Below, piece by piece: positions 1 to 9,648 of a stretch of DNA of 64,000 nt. Source of the stretch: Tsukamurella paurometabola (GTDB lineage: Bacteria > Actinomycetota > Actinomycetes > Mycobacteriales > Mycobacteriaceae). The notes beneath the pieces were generated by a model, which worked only from the letters and a program-made list of their open reading frames with translations, made no database searches and was not told the DNA's origin. The translations under genes were made by a program, and so were the position numbers. The DNA lies in contig NZ_LR131273.1 in assembly GCF_900631615.1 (NCBI RefSeq), forward strand, positions 1,860,001 to 1,924,000. Reading direction: 5' to 3'. The stretch's first letter is position 1; each line of letters opens with the position of its first letter.

Positions 1-294
1 GTCGTCGTGGGCTGCTGCGCGCGCAGCGCCGGCGATGGCCGCGTCGAGCGAGTCGGCCCCGTCGATCACGGCCGTGATCCGGCCGATCCGGTCCTCGGCG
101 TGCCGGTCGAACAGGGCGAGGAACAGCGCTTCCTTGCCGGAGAAGTTCGAGTAGAAGGCGCCGCGGGAGAGCTCGGCGCGGGCGCAGATCTCGTCCATCG
201 AGGCGGCGTGGAAGCCGCGCTCCGCGAAGACCGCCAGCCCGGCGTCGAGGAACTTCTCGACGGTCCGCGCGCGGGTGCGCTCGCCCTTCGCCAC
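1..294 (-). CDS. TetR-family transcriptional regulator (partial, C-terminus off the left edge)
   Basis: Amino-terminal 98 residues of a TetR-family repressor; the ligand-binding half lies outside the window. I start it at the GTG ending at 294, which has GAGGTGG just upstream on its strand. Residues about 12-58 form the usual DNA-binding domain, with FAERGFHAASMDEI leading into LSRGAFYSNFSGKEAL, the recognition-helix region of this family. It is divergent from the FAD dehydrogenase/SDR pair at 383-2901, and a 28-bp inverted repeat lies between the two starts. It probably represses that pair and itself. The ligand cannot be told from this half. Family call is secure; target is inference. Confidence 0.85.
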   Translation of the reverse strand, partial: MAKGERTRARTVEKFLDAGLAVFAERGFHAASMDEICARAELSRGAFYSNFSGKEALFLALFDRHAEDRIGRITAVIDGADSLDAAIAGAARAAAHDD

Positions 295-343
295 GTTCCA
301 CCTCGAATCCGTTGACCGTTCCGGTGCCCCGTGCAAGGATAGC

Positions 344-371
344 GATAACTAGACCACTCAGTCTATTTATC
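344..371. promoter_or_regulatory. Inverted repeat, likely operator of the divergent TetR regulator
   Basis: GATAACTAGAC at 344-354 and GTCTATTTATC at 361-371 are 11-bp arms with one mismatch, separated by CACTCA. The repeat sits between the divergent TetR gene and the FAD dehydrogenase, 1-2 bases before the latter's ribosome binding site (GAGGAGG). Position and symmetry fit a TetR operator that blocks both promoters. Confidence 0.65.
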
Positions 372-382
372 GAGGAGGCGGC

Positions 383-2098
383 GTGACCGAGGAACGATCG
401 CCGATCGCGGAGTTCGAGCCGGACGCGATCGTCGTCGGTGCGGGACTCGCGGGCCTGGTGGCCGCGTACGAACTGTCACGCGCGGGGCGGCGTGTGCTGA
501 TCCTGGACCAGGAGAACCGCAACAACCTCGGCGGACAGGCGTTCTGGAGTCTCGGTGGCCTGTTCCTCGTGGACTCGCCGGAACAGCGCCGTCTCGGTAT
601 CAAGGACTCCTTCGAGCTCGCGTGGCAGGACTGGCAGGGCTCGGCGGCCTTCGACCGCGAGGACCAGGATCACTGGCCCCGGCGGTGGGCCCGGGCCTAC
701 GTCGAGTTCGCGACCCACCGCAAGCGTGACTACCTGCGGCGGCTCGGCCTCGGGTTCACGCCCGTGGTCGGGTGGGCCGAGCGCGGCGGCGGCGCGGCGG
801 ACGCGCACGGCAACTCGGTGCCCCGCTTCCACCTGACCTGGGGGACGGGCCCCGAGGTCGTCCGGGTCTTCCGTGAGCCCGTCGAACGCGCGGAGAAGCG
901 GGGCCTGGTGCGCTTCGCGTTCCGGCACCGTGTCGACGAGCTCATCACCGAGGAGGGCGGTGCCGTCGCCGGAGTCCGGGGAGCCGTCCTCGAACCCACC
1001 GACCTCGACCGCGGCGTGGCGAGCCCCCGCGACGTGCGGGGCGAGTTCGAGTTCCGTGCCCCGACGGTGCTCGTCACCTCCGGCGGGATCGGCCACAACT
1101 TCGATCTCATGCGCACGTACTGGCCCACCGAACGGCTCGGTCCCTTCCCGAAGCACATGATCGCCGGTGTTCCCGCGCACGTGGACGGCCGCATGCTGGC
1201 GATCTCCGAGGCGGCCGGTGCCAGCATCGTGAACCGCGACCGGGTATGGGCCTACACCGAGGGCATCCACAATTGGGATCCGATCTGGCCCGATCACGCC
1301 ATCCGCATCATTCCCGGACCGTCGTCGCTGTGGTTCGACGCGGACGGCAACCGCTTCGCCGCCCCGAACTTCCCCGGCTTCGATACCAATTCGACGATGA
1401 AGGCGATCCTCGACACCGGGTACGACTACTCCTGGTTCGTACTCACCGAGACGATCATCGAGAAGGAGTTCGCGCTCTCCGGCTCGGAGCAGAACCCGGA
1501 CATCACCGAGAAGGACCTGAAACTCGCTCTGGGGCGGGTGAAATCGAAGGGCGCGCCCGGTCCCGTCGAGGCCTTCAAGCAGCACGGCGAGGACTTCGTC
1601 GTCGCCGACACCCTCGAGGAGCTGGTCGCCGGGATGAACCGGATAGGGCGCGGTGGGCACATCGACCTCGAACGCCTGCGCACCCAGATCGAGGCGCGCG
1701 ACCGCGAGACCGCTAACGCGTTCAGTAAGGACGCGCAGCTCCAGGCGATGCACAACGCGCGGAACTACCTCGGCGACAAGGTGGTGCGCGTCGCGAAGCC
1801 CCATCGCATCCTCGACCCCGAGCACGGTCCGCTCATCGCGGTGCGCCTGAACATCCTGTCCCGCAAGACCCTCGGCGGGCTCGAGACCGACCTCTCGGCG
1901 CGGGTCCTGGGGGCCGACGGTGCGCCGGTCCCCGGCCTGTACGCCGCGGGCGAGGTCGCGGGGTTCGGCGGTGGCGGGGTGCACGGCTACAACGCGCTGG
2001 AGGGCACCTTCCTCGGCGGGTGCATCTTCTCGGGGATGACGGCGGGCCGCGCCGCGGCCGCGGCGACGAGCGATCGACACGGAGGTCCACGGGCATGA
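383..2098 (+). CDS. FAD-binding dehydrogenase (KstD/fumarate reductase-type flavoprotein)
   Basis: 571-residue flavoprotein of the FAD_binding_2 family, close in length and style to the mycobacterial 'FAD-binding dehydrogenase' exemplified by Rv0785. The N-terminal Rossmann motif VVGAGLAGLVAAYEL (residues about 17-31) binds FAD, followed by an acidic LDQE strand end. The C-terminal GEVAGFGGGGVHGYNALEG segment is the second FAD contact typical of the family. GTG at 383 follows GAGGAGG closely. The family includes 3-ketosteroid dehydrogenases and related enone reductases; the substrate here is unknown. The next gene, an SDR, overlaps its stop by ATGA, so the two are co-translated, and the TetR at 1-294 probably controls them. 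Confidence 0.85.
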   Translation: MTEERSPIAEFEPDAIVVGAGLAGLVAAYELSRAGRRVLILDQENRNNLGGQAFWSLGGLFLVDSPEQRRLGIKDSFELAWQDWQGSAAFDREDQDHWPRRWARAYVEFATHRKRDYLRRLGLGFTPVVGWAERGGGAADAHGNSVPRFHLTWGTGPEVVRVFREPVERAEKRGLVRFAFRHRVDELITEEGGAVAGVRGAVLEPTDLDRGVASPRDVRGEFEFRAPTVLVTSGGIGHNFDLMRTYWPTERLGPFPKHMIAGVPAHVDGRMLAISEAAGASIVNRDRVWAYTEGIHNWDPIWPDHAIRIIPGPSSLWFDADGNRFAAPNFPGFDTNSTMKAILDTGYDYSWFVLTETIIEKEFALSGSEQNPDITEKDLKLALGRVKSKGAPGPVEAFKQHGEDFVVADTLEELVAGMNRIGRGGHIDLERLRTQIEARDRETANAFSKDAQLQAMHNARNYLGDKVVRVAKPHRILDPEHGPLIAVRLNILSRKTLGGLETDLSARVLGADGAPVPGLYAAGEVAGFGGGGVHGYNALEGTFLGGCIFSGMTAGRAAAAATSDRHGGPRA

Positions 2099-2901
2099 GC
2101 GCACGTACGGCATTGGTGACCGGAGCCACCTCCGGTATCGGCTACGAGACGGCGAAGCTGCTGGCGCAGAAGGGCTATCGCGTGCTCGGCACCAGTCGCA
2201 ATCCCGGCGCCGTCGCCGCGGACAAGCGGATCCCCGGCGTCGAGTACCTGGCCCTGGATCTGGCGGACCGCGAGTCGGTGGCCGCGTGCGCAGCGGCCGC
2301 CGGCGCTGTCGAGGTCGTGGTGAACAACGCGGGCGAGAGCCAGTCCGGGCCCCTCGAGGAACTCCCCGCCGACGCCGTCGACCGGCTGTTCCAGACCAAC
2401 GTCTTCGGAGCGGTGCAGTTGACGCAGCGTCTGTTGCCCGCGATGCGGGAGCGGCGCTACGGCCGGGTGGTGATGGTGGGATCGATGCTCGCCAGCTTCC
2501 CGCTCGCCTACCGCGGGTCCTACGTGGCGGCAAAGGCCGCGCTGAAGGGATTCGCCTCGGCGGCGCGCCAGGAGCTCTCGCCGTTCGGCGTGTGGGTCTC
2601 CACCGTGGAGCCGGGCTCCATCGCCACCGGCATCGGCGAGCGCCGCACGAAGTACGTCGCCGACGATTCCGTGTACCGCGCCGACTTCGACACGATGATC
2701 GAGAACCTCGACGCCAACGAGCGGTCGGGCATCACGCCGGCGCAGGTGGCGGAGGTGATCGTGAAGGCGATCGAAGCCGACCGGCCGCGCGAGTTCTACG
2801 CGGTGGGAAGCAATGCGCCGCTGGTCTTCCTGCTCAAGCGCCTCGTGCCGGTCGAGGTGGTGTCCGGCATCGTCGCGCGGAAGCACGGGCTCAAGCGGTA
2901 G
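2095..2901 (+). CDS. Short-chain dehydrogenase/reductase (SDR)
   Basis: 268-residue classical SDR, an NAD(P)-dependent oxidoreductase. The cofactor loop TGATSGIGYETA is near residue 10, NNAG near 77, the catalytic Ser lies in VGSMLAS and the Tyr-x3-Lys in YRGSYVAAKAALKGF (the pair appears as Y-V-A-A-K). I start at the ATG at 2095, which overlaps the upstream stop as ATGA and has GGAGG at 2081. An open frame continues upstream, but inside the dehydrogenase gene. Being coupled to an FAD enone-type dehydrogenase suggests both act on the same alicyclic or steroid-like substrate; that is inference from context only. Confidence 0.88.
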   Translation: MSARTALVTGATSGIGYETAKLLAQKGYRVLGTSRNPGAVAADKRIPGVEYLALDLADRESVAACAAAAGAVEVVVNNAGESQSGPLEELPADAVDRLFQTNVFGAVQLTQRLLPAMRERRYGRVVMVGSMLASFPLAYRGSYVAAKAALKGFASAARQELSPFGVWVSTVEPGSIATGIGERRTKYVADDSVYRADFDTMIENLDANERSGITPAQVAEVIVKAIEADRPREFYAVGSNAPLVFLLKRLVPVEVVSGIVARKHGLKR

Positions 2902-2942
2902 ACGTCCCGGGTGATCGGGACATCCGTCCCTGGCGGCAAGCC

Positions 2943-2967
2943 CAACTACTACATAGCGTCGTAGTTG
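2943..2967. promoter_or_regulatory. Inverted repeat upstream of the flavohaemoglobin gene
   Basis: CAACTACTAC at 2943-2952 and GTCGTAGTTG at 2958-2967 form 10-bp arms with one mismatch around ATAGC. It lies 32 bp before the hmp start in the only gap ahead of that gene, so it is a good candidate operator for a nitrosative-stress regulator. No regulator gene is adjacent, and I do not assign one. Confidence 0.5.
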
Positions 2968-2998
2968 AACACTCCCGCTGCCCGAGGACTGATGCCCC

Positions 2999-4165
2999 AT
3001 GCTCACCGACGCCCACCTCGCCGTCGTCCGCGACTCGCTGCCCGCCGTGGGCGCAGCGATCGACGAGATCACGCCGATCTTCTACCGCCGCCTGTTCGAG
3101 GCGCATCCGGACCTGGAACGCGACCTGTTCAACCGGGGCAATCAGGCCGTCGGTGCCCAGCAGAGATCGCTGGCGGCGTCGATCGCGATGTACGCCACCG
3201 CCGTCGTCGACGACCGGTTCTCGGCGCGATCGATGCTCGACCGGGTCGCGAACAAGCACGCCTCGCTCGGGGTGGCCCCGGACCAGTACCCGGTGGTGTA
3301 CGAGCACCTGTTCGCAGCGATCGCGCAGGTGCTCGGCGACGCCGTCACGCCCCCGGTGGCGGAGGCGTGGACGGCGCTGTACTGGGAGCTCGCCGACGAG
3401 CTGATCGCGCGGGAGAAGGGGTTGTACTCCGCGGCAGCGGTGACCCCGGACACCGTCTGGCGCACCGTCGTCGTGGCCGAGCGCCGGCAGGAGACCCCGC
3501 ACACCGTGGCCTTCGTACTCGCCGATCCGCACGGTGTCCCACTGCCGGGATTCCTCCCCGGGCAGTACGTCTCGGTCGCGGTCCGGCTGCCCGACGGTGC
3601 GCGCCAGATCCGGCAGTACAGCCTATCCGGCGGGGGTGAGGGGCGGTGGCGGATCGGCGTGCGCCGCGACGGTGAGGTCTCGTCCCATCTGCACGAGTAC
3701 GCGTTCGAGGGCGCGGAACTGCAGGTATCGCCGCCCTTCGGAGACATCGTGCTCGACAGCGATCCCGACACCCCGCTGGTGCTGGCCTCGGCCGGCATCG
3801 GGATCACACCCGTCCTCGGCATGCTCCACCACCTCGCGGAGGAGGGCGGTGCCCGGCGGGTGATCGTGGCTCACGCCGACCGCACGCGCGCGACCCACGC
3901 GCACCGGGCCGAGCTGACCGAACTCGTCGGTCGGATTCCGGGGGCCGCCCTGCACACCTGGTACGACGAGGTGCCGGACGGGTACCCGCTGGGCGCGGGG
4001 GAGTCCCGCGGACGGATCGACCTGAGGGGCCTCCCCATTCCGCCGGACGCCCACGCCTACCTGTGCGGTCCGCTGCCGTTCATGACCGGCGCGGCCGAAC
4101 AGCTCGAAGGAGCGGGCCTCCCGCGCGAACGAGTGTGGTTCGAGGCGTTCACGCCGTCCGTGTGA
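2999..4165 (+). CDS. hmp: Flavohaemoglobin / nitric oxide dioxygenase-like globin-reductase
   Basis: 388 residues with the three-domain Hmp layout. A globin domain (about 1-135) has the proximal-His segment ANKHASLGV. An FAD-binding barrel (about 150-250) carries RQYSLSG. A NAD-binding lobe (about 260-388) has GIGITPVLGM and the C-terminal YLCGPLPFM. Such enzymes oxidise NO to nitrate with NAD(P)H and O2 in the cytoplasm. GAGG at 2984 supports the ATG at 2999. The gene stands alone after the SDR and converges on the MocR gene, overlapping it by 17 bp at the 3' ends. The inverted repeat at 2943-2967 probably controls it. Confidence 0.88.
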   Translation: MLTDAHLAVVRDSLPAVGAAIDEITPIFYRRLFEAHPDLERDLFNRGNQAVGAQQRSLAASIAMYATAVVDDRFSARSMLDRVANKHASLGVAPDQYPVVYEHLFAAIAQVLGDAVTPPVAEAWTALYWELADELIAREKGLYSAAAVTPDTVWRTVVVAERRQETPHTVAFVLADPHGVPLPGFLPGQYVSVAVRLPDGARQIRQYSLSGGGEGRWRIGVRRDGEVSSHLHEYAFEGAELQVSPPFGDIVLDSDPDTPLVLASAGIGITPVLGMLHHLAEEGGARRVIVAHADRTRATHAHRAELTELVGRIPGAALHTWYDEVPDGYPLGAGESRGRIDLRGLPIPPDAHAYLCGPLPFMTGAAEQLEGAGLPRERVWFEAFTPSV

Positions 4166-5561
4166 TCGCGTTCTGCAGGATCGCCGCGGCCTCGGGGAAC
4201 CGTTCGGGCTGCGGGCCGGCGTAGGCGAGCCGAAGATGGTTGCCCGTCGGTTCCGCGGGGAACCACTCGTCGCCGGGGCCCACGATCAGCCCGTCGCGCC
4301 GGCACCGATCGACGACGGCGCCGAGGTCCACCTCGGCAGGGAGCCGCGCCCACAGCGCGAGGCCGCCCCGCGGCACCGCGTCCACGGCGACCGCGGGCGC
4401 GTGCTCGCGCAACGAGCGGACCAGCAGGTCGCGTCGGTCGCCGAGCCGGCGGCCGAGCCGCCGCACGTGCGTGCGCCATGCCGGCGCGGTCACCACGTCG
4501 AGGGCGACCGACTGCAGGGCGCCGCTGACGTACATGGCGTCCGCCTGGGTGTCGGCGAGGATCCGGTCCCGCGCCGGGCCGCGCGCGATGACCGCGGCCA
4601 CCCGGACCGCGGGTGCGACGCTCTTGCTGAGGGAACGGACGTACACCACGTGACCGGCGTCGTCGCGCGTGGCGAGGGGAACCGGCGTCGCGTCGATGCC
4701 GAAGTCGTGCGCGTAGTCGTCCTCGATGAGGAAGGCACCGGCTTCACGGACCGCGTCGAGGATCGCGGAGCCGCGGTCGGCGTCCCAGAGCGCCCCTGTC
4801 GGGCTCGCGAACGCCGGCTGGGCGTAGAAGGCCCGGGCCCCGGTCTCCTCGAGCACGCGCCGCACGACCTCCGGATCGGGGCCCGACGGTCCGCTCGGGA
4901 CCGGTACCGGGTGGACCCCGGCCTGCTCCGCAGCGAGGATCGCGCCCCAGTAGGTGGGGGACTCCACCACGAGCGGGCGTCCCGCACCGACGAGCGCGCG
5001 GAAGGCGGTGAGCAGCGCGCCCTGACTGCCCGGCGTCACCACCACATCGCGCGCCCCCACGGGGCCGACATCCGCCGGGGTGAGCGTGGCCAGTTCGCCG
5101 GCGAACCAGGACCGCAGTTCCGGGAGTCCCGCCACGGGCGGGCGCCCCAGGAGCGCCTCTCCGCGTGAGGCCCGGGCCAGCGCCTGGCGCACCAGTCTTT
5201 CCGGTAGCAGCTCGCGCGCGGGATAGCCCGAGTGCAGGCCGATGGCGTCGCCGTCCGACGGGCACAGGGCCGTGGGCGTGGCCGTCGTGCGGCGACCGGA
5301 AGCGCCCAGCGCCGCCGTCTGCCAGCCCAGGTCGGCGGGGCGAGCTGAGCGCTCCGCTCGGGTGAAGGTGCCTATGCCGGGGCGCGTTTCGATCTCTCCG
5401 AGAGCGGTCAGGCTGCGCAGCGCCTGCTGGACCGTGACCGGGCTGACGCGGTGTTCGGCGACCAGCGCACGGGTCGACGGCAGCTTGGAACCCGGGGGAG
5501 CCGCGGCGATCCAGCCTCGCAGGGCTGCCGCCACCCGAGAGCTACTGCTATCGTTGGACAT
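4149..5561 (-). CDS. MocR/PdxR-type regulator (GntR HTH fused to aminotransferase fold)
   Basis: 470 residues. A GntR-type winged helix fills about residues 1-75 (SKLPSTRALVAEHRVSPVTV, then LGEIETRPGIGTF). A fold-type I aminotransferase domain follows, with the PLP lysine in YVRSLSKSVAPAVRV. These regulators use PLP, with or without an amino-acid ligand, as effector. The ATG at 5561 is chosen because the winged helix begins right after it; the open frame upstream runs into the divergent gene. It is divergent from a DMT transporter, and a 31-bp inverted repeat covers both starts. It likely controls the transporter and itself. Confidence 0.88.
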   Translation of the reverse strand: MSNDSSSSRVAAALRGWIAAAPPGSKLPSTRALVAEHRVSPVTVQQALRSLTALGEIETRPGIGTFTRAERSARPADLGWQTAALGASGRRTTATPTALCPSDGDAIGLHSGYPARELLPERLVRQALARASRGEALLGRPPVAGLPELRSWFAGELATLTPADVGPVGARDVVVTPGSQGALLTAFRALVGAGRPLVVESPTYWGAILAAEQAGVHPVPVPSGPSGPDPEVVRRVLEETGARAFYAQPAFASPTGALWDADRGSAILDAVREAGAFLIEDDYAHDFGIDATPVPLATRDDAGHVVYVRSLSKSVAPAVRVAAVIARGPARDRILADTQADAMYVSGALQSVALDVVTAPAWRTHVRRLGRRLGDRRDLLVRSLREHAPAVAVDAVPRGGLALWARLPAEVDLGAVVDRCRRDGLIVGPGDEWFPAEPTGNHLRLAYAGPQPERFPEAAAILQNAITRTA

Positions 5562-5577
5562 GAAATACAATGATAGC
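5547..5577. promoter_or_regulatory. Inverted repeat covering the MocR/DMT-transporter divergent starts
   Basis: GCTATCGTTG (5547-5556) and CAATGATAGC (5568-5577) are 10-bp arms with one mismatch and an 11-bp spacer containing both overlapping start codons (CATG at 5559-5562). A TACAAT -10-like box for the rightward gene lies at 5566-5571. A regulator bound here would cover both transcription starts, as expected for an autoregulated MocR/transporter pair. Confidence 0.6.
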
Positions 5578-6537
5578 GCTACTCTCCGTCGCCCGGCGGT
5601 GATACCGCCCTCGTCGTTCGCGAGGTCCGGCCTGTTCTGGGGCCTGCTCGGGGTCGTCGCCTTCTCGTTCACGGTGCCCCTCACCCGCGTCGCCGTCGGC
5701 GACGGCGGGCTCCCGCCCCTGTTCGTCGGCGCCGGCCGTGCCGTCATCGCCGCCCTGCTCGCAGCGACCGCCCTCGTCGTGACCCGACAGGCGCCCCCGC
5801 GGGGCCGACAGTGGCTCAGGGTCGCCGTCGTCGCGCTCGGTGTCGTGATCGGCTTCCCCGTCCTCACGTCGTTCGCGCTCACCACCTCGTCGGCGTCCCA
5901 CGGCGCCGTCGTCATCGCCGTGCTACCGGCGGCGACCGCGGTCGCCGCCGTGTGGCGTTCGGGGGAGCGGCCGCCGTCGGCCTTCTGGTCGGCGGCGGCC
6001 GTGGGGGCCGCGTGCGCCGTGGCCTTCGCCGCGCTGCAGGGCGGAGGAGTGGGCGCGCTCGGTCCGTCCGACCTGCTGCTGTTCGGTGCCGTGATCGCTG
6101 CCGCGATCGGCTACGCGGAGGGTGGATTGCTCTCGCGGGAACTCGGTGCGTGGCAGACGATCTCCTGGGCGCTCGTCGTGGCCGCGCCGATCATGCTCGC
6201 GCTGACCGCGCTCGGGGCCCGCGACGGCATGAGCGGCACCGCTCCCGGCTGGTGGTCCTTCGCGTACCTCGGCGTGGTCAGCATGTTCCTCGGCTTCTTC
6301 GCCTGGTACCGCGGTCTCGCGATCGGCCCGATGGCCTCGGTGAGCCAGGTCCAGCTGGCGCAGCCGGTGTTCGGGATCGCCTGGGCGGCAATTCTGCTCG
6401 GTGAGCCGATCGGCTGGTCGACGGTGCTCGGCGGCTTCGCCGTCATCGCGGCGGCGGCTCTCGCGGTGCGCACGCGGGCGCGACCCCGACGGGATCATCG
6501 GAGCGCCAGCAACTCCTGGACCGTGACGAAGCGGTAG
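5560..6537 (+). CDS. DMT-superfamily (EamA) membrane transporter
   Basis: 325-residue inner-membrane protein with about ten hydrophobic helices in two EamA repeats, e.g. FWGLLGVVAFSFTVPLTRVA at the start and AQPVFGIAWAAILLGEPIGW near the end, the GEP signature of the second repeat. Such proteins export or import amino acids, vitamins or other small metabolites. The ATG at 5560 overlaps the divergent MocR start. A GTG at 5599 is an alternative that fits better with the -10 box at 5566-5571. Next to a MocR regulator, a vitamin B6- or amino-acid-related solute is a reasonable guess. Its 3' end overlaps the convergent deacetylase by 43 bp. Confidence 0.82.
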   Translation: MKYNDSATLRRPAVIPPSSFARSGLFWGLLGVVAFSFTVPLTRVAVGDGGLPPLFVGAGRAVIAALLAATALVVTRQAPPRGRQWLRVAVVALGVVIGFPVLTSFALTTSSASHGAVVIAVLPAATAVAAVWRSGERPPSAFWSAAAVGAACAVAFAALQGGGVGALGPSDLLLFGAVIAAAIGYAEGGLLSRELGAWQTISWALVVAAPIMLALTALGARDGMSGTAPGWWSFAYLGVVSMFLGFFAWYRGLAIGPMASVSQVQLAQPVFGIAWAAILLGEPIGWSTVLGGFAVIAAAALAVRTRARPRRDHRSASNSWTVTKR

Positions 6538-7217
6538 CCGTCCGCACGCAGTCGCTCGATGATCCGTGGCAACGCCTCGCGGTCGGCCCGGCACTCGTCC
6601 GCGCAGAAGGGGTGCAGCAGCACGATCGATCCGGGTCGCGTGCGCTCGACGGTGTACCGTTCGATGCCGCCGGCGTCGCCCGCACGGAAGGTATCGGGCT
6701 CGACGTCCCAGGTCACCGTCGTCACGCCGCGACGGGAGAGCTCCCACGGTAGGACCAGGAGCTTCTTGCCGTAGGGCGGGCGGAAGGTGATCGGGCCGGT
6801 GTACCCGGTGGCCCGGATCAGCGCGTCGGTGCGGTCGAGTTCGGTGCGGACGAAGCCCGGCGTCTCGTTGGTCCCGACCATCCGCCGATGGCTGAACGTG
6901 TGGTTGCCCAGTTCATGGCCTTCGGCGACGATGCGCCGTCCGAGCTCGGGCGAGCGTTCGAGCTCGGACCCGAGCGCGTAGAACGTCCCCTTCACGGCGT
7001 GGAGCCGGAGCGTGTCCAGCACCTCCCCGGTGGCGTTGGTCGGAGCGTCGTCGAAGGTGAGCGCCACGACGCGCTCCGTGGTGTCCACGCGGTCCACGAG
7101 GTCGCCGAAGAGCTGGAACGAACGCGACTTGCTCACCTGCAGGAGGCCGTACAGCACGGCGACCGTGCACAGGAGCACGGCCGCCGTGATGATCAGGCGT
7201 CTGCGGACGACCCGCAC
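6495..7217 (-). CDS. Polysaccharide deacetylase (NodB homology domain), membrane-anchored
   Basis: 240 residues beginning with a basic stretch and one membrane helix (about 7-27, IITAAVLLCTVAVLYGLLQV), so the enzyme faces outside the membrane. The NodB domain has all its motifs: TFDDAP (metal Asp pair), HTFSH (metal His pair), RPPYG, and a C-terminal LLHPF. Such enzymes remove acetyl groups from N-acetylglucosamine-containing wall polymers. GTG at 7217 lies 8 bp after the leuA stop; longer starts would run back into leuA. The gene may be transcribed from leuA. Confidence 0.85.
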   Translation of the reverse strand: MRVVRRRLIITAAVLLCTVAVLYGLLQVSKSRSFQLFGDLVDRVDTTERVVALTFDDAPTNATGEVLDTLRLHAVKGTFYALGSELERSPELGRRIVAEGHELGNHTFSHRRMVGTNETPGFVRTELDRTDALIRATGYTGPITFRPPYGKKLLVLPWELSRRGVTTVTWDVEPDTFRAGDAGGIERYTVERTRPGSIVLLHPFCADECRADREALPRIIERLRADGYRFVTVQELLALR

Positions 7218-7225
7218 CCGGACGG

Positions 7226-9103
<1,878 letters not shown>

Positions 9104-9189
9104 TTACTTTCTCGGTCTTCCCCCGCGAAGGGCAGGGACGTGGGTCCGGCACGGGCCGGGAGGACTCGACCGGCGCTGCCGTGATCGCA

Positions 9190-9285
9190 CGGCTCCAACC
9201 CGCGACGGGGAGCCGGTCTGGATCAGACCCCGCCGCGGCAACCGAGGAGAAGAGCGCGCCACTGCACGACTCGAATGTAGCGCAT
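9190..9285 (-). promoter_or_regulatory. leuA leader: attenuation leader peptide plus stem-loop
   Basis: On the leuA strand an ATG at 9285 opens a 20-codon frame ending in TGA at 9223. Near its centre it reads WRALLLG, with three adjacent leucine codons (CTT CTC CTC). Eight bases after the stop begins a stem-loop, CGGCTCC/GGAGCCG (9190-9196 with 9209-9215 on the + strand), about 95 bases before the leuA start. A Leu-codon run just before an RNA stem is the hallmark of leucine-dependent ribosome-mediated attenuation; similar leuA leaders have been inferred in other actinobacteria. No U-run follows, so control may act on translation or via a factor. Confidence 0.75.
9223..9285 (-). CDS. leuL: leuA leader peptide (20 residues)
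   Basis: Very short open frame, ATG at 9285 to TGA at 9223, encoding a 20-residue peptide with LLL at positions 12-14. The peptide itself is unlikely to have a function; ribosome stalling at the Leu codons when charged tRNA-Leu is scarce would change folding of the RNA downstream and permit leuA expression. The gene symbol is by analogy with known leader peptides. No expression evidence is available here. Confidence 0.65.
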   Translation of the reverse strand: MRYIRVVQWRALLLGCRGGV

Positions 9286-9567
9286 GTCCGGACGGCGGGG
9301 CGCGGGACGGGGGATCGCGGTCCGACGCGGGCGGGCGGGCCGGGCGCCGCACGCCCGAACGGGGTGTGACGTGGAACACGTTCTGTTGACTTCCGGGCGG
9401 CGCTCGCCGTCAAGAATGTCGGATCATGAATCCAATTCTGGGTATCGCGGCTTCCGTGCACGGAAAACCTGCAGGATGGCGACCGCTCGGTGAATCTTCT
9501 TGAACAGAACCCCTCCGACCTGCGCGGTTCCTGTGACGTTCGCTCGCGGGAATCGTGATTGAAGATG

Positions 9568-9597
9568 TTGCAATTTCAAGCACGTCGTCCCTACAAT
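9568..9597 (+). promoter_or_regulatory. Predicted sigma70-type promoter of the NRPS operon
   Basis: TTGCAA (9568-9573), an 18-bp spacer, then TACAAT (9592-9597) gives a predicted start near 9604 and a 45-base untranslated leader before the GTG at 9649. This argues against the earlier in-frame TTG at 9559. The rest of 9286-9567 holds only the leuA leader promoter region and is clearly less G+C-rich than its surroundings; I see no IdeR-type iron box in it. Confidence 0.55.
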
Positions 9598-9648
9598 TCT
9601 GCGATTGCAACCGTCGTGCGTTGCGAGCGTGATGCAGAGGAGAGCTTG

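Noticed and set aside
7-315. 102-codon plus-strand frame at the left edge
   Set aside because: It lies opposite a clear TetR DNA-binding domain and has no motif of its own.
9300-9648. Iron-box (IdeR) control of the NRPS, as expected for a siderophore
   Set aside because: I looked for TTAGG-type half sites in the promoter region and saw none; a siderophore role is therefore not supported by regulation.
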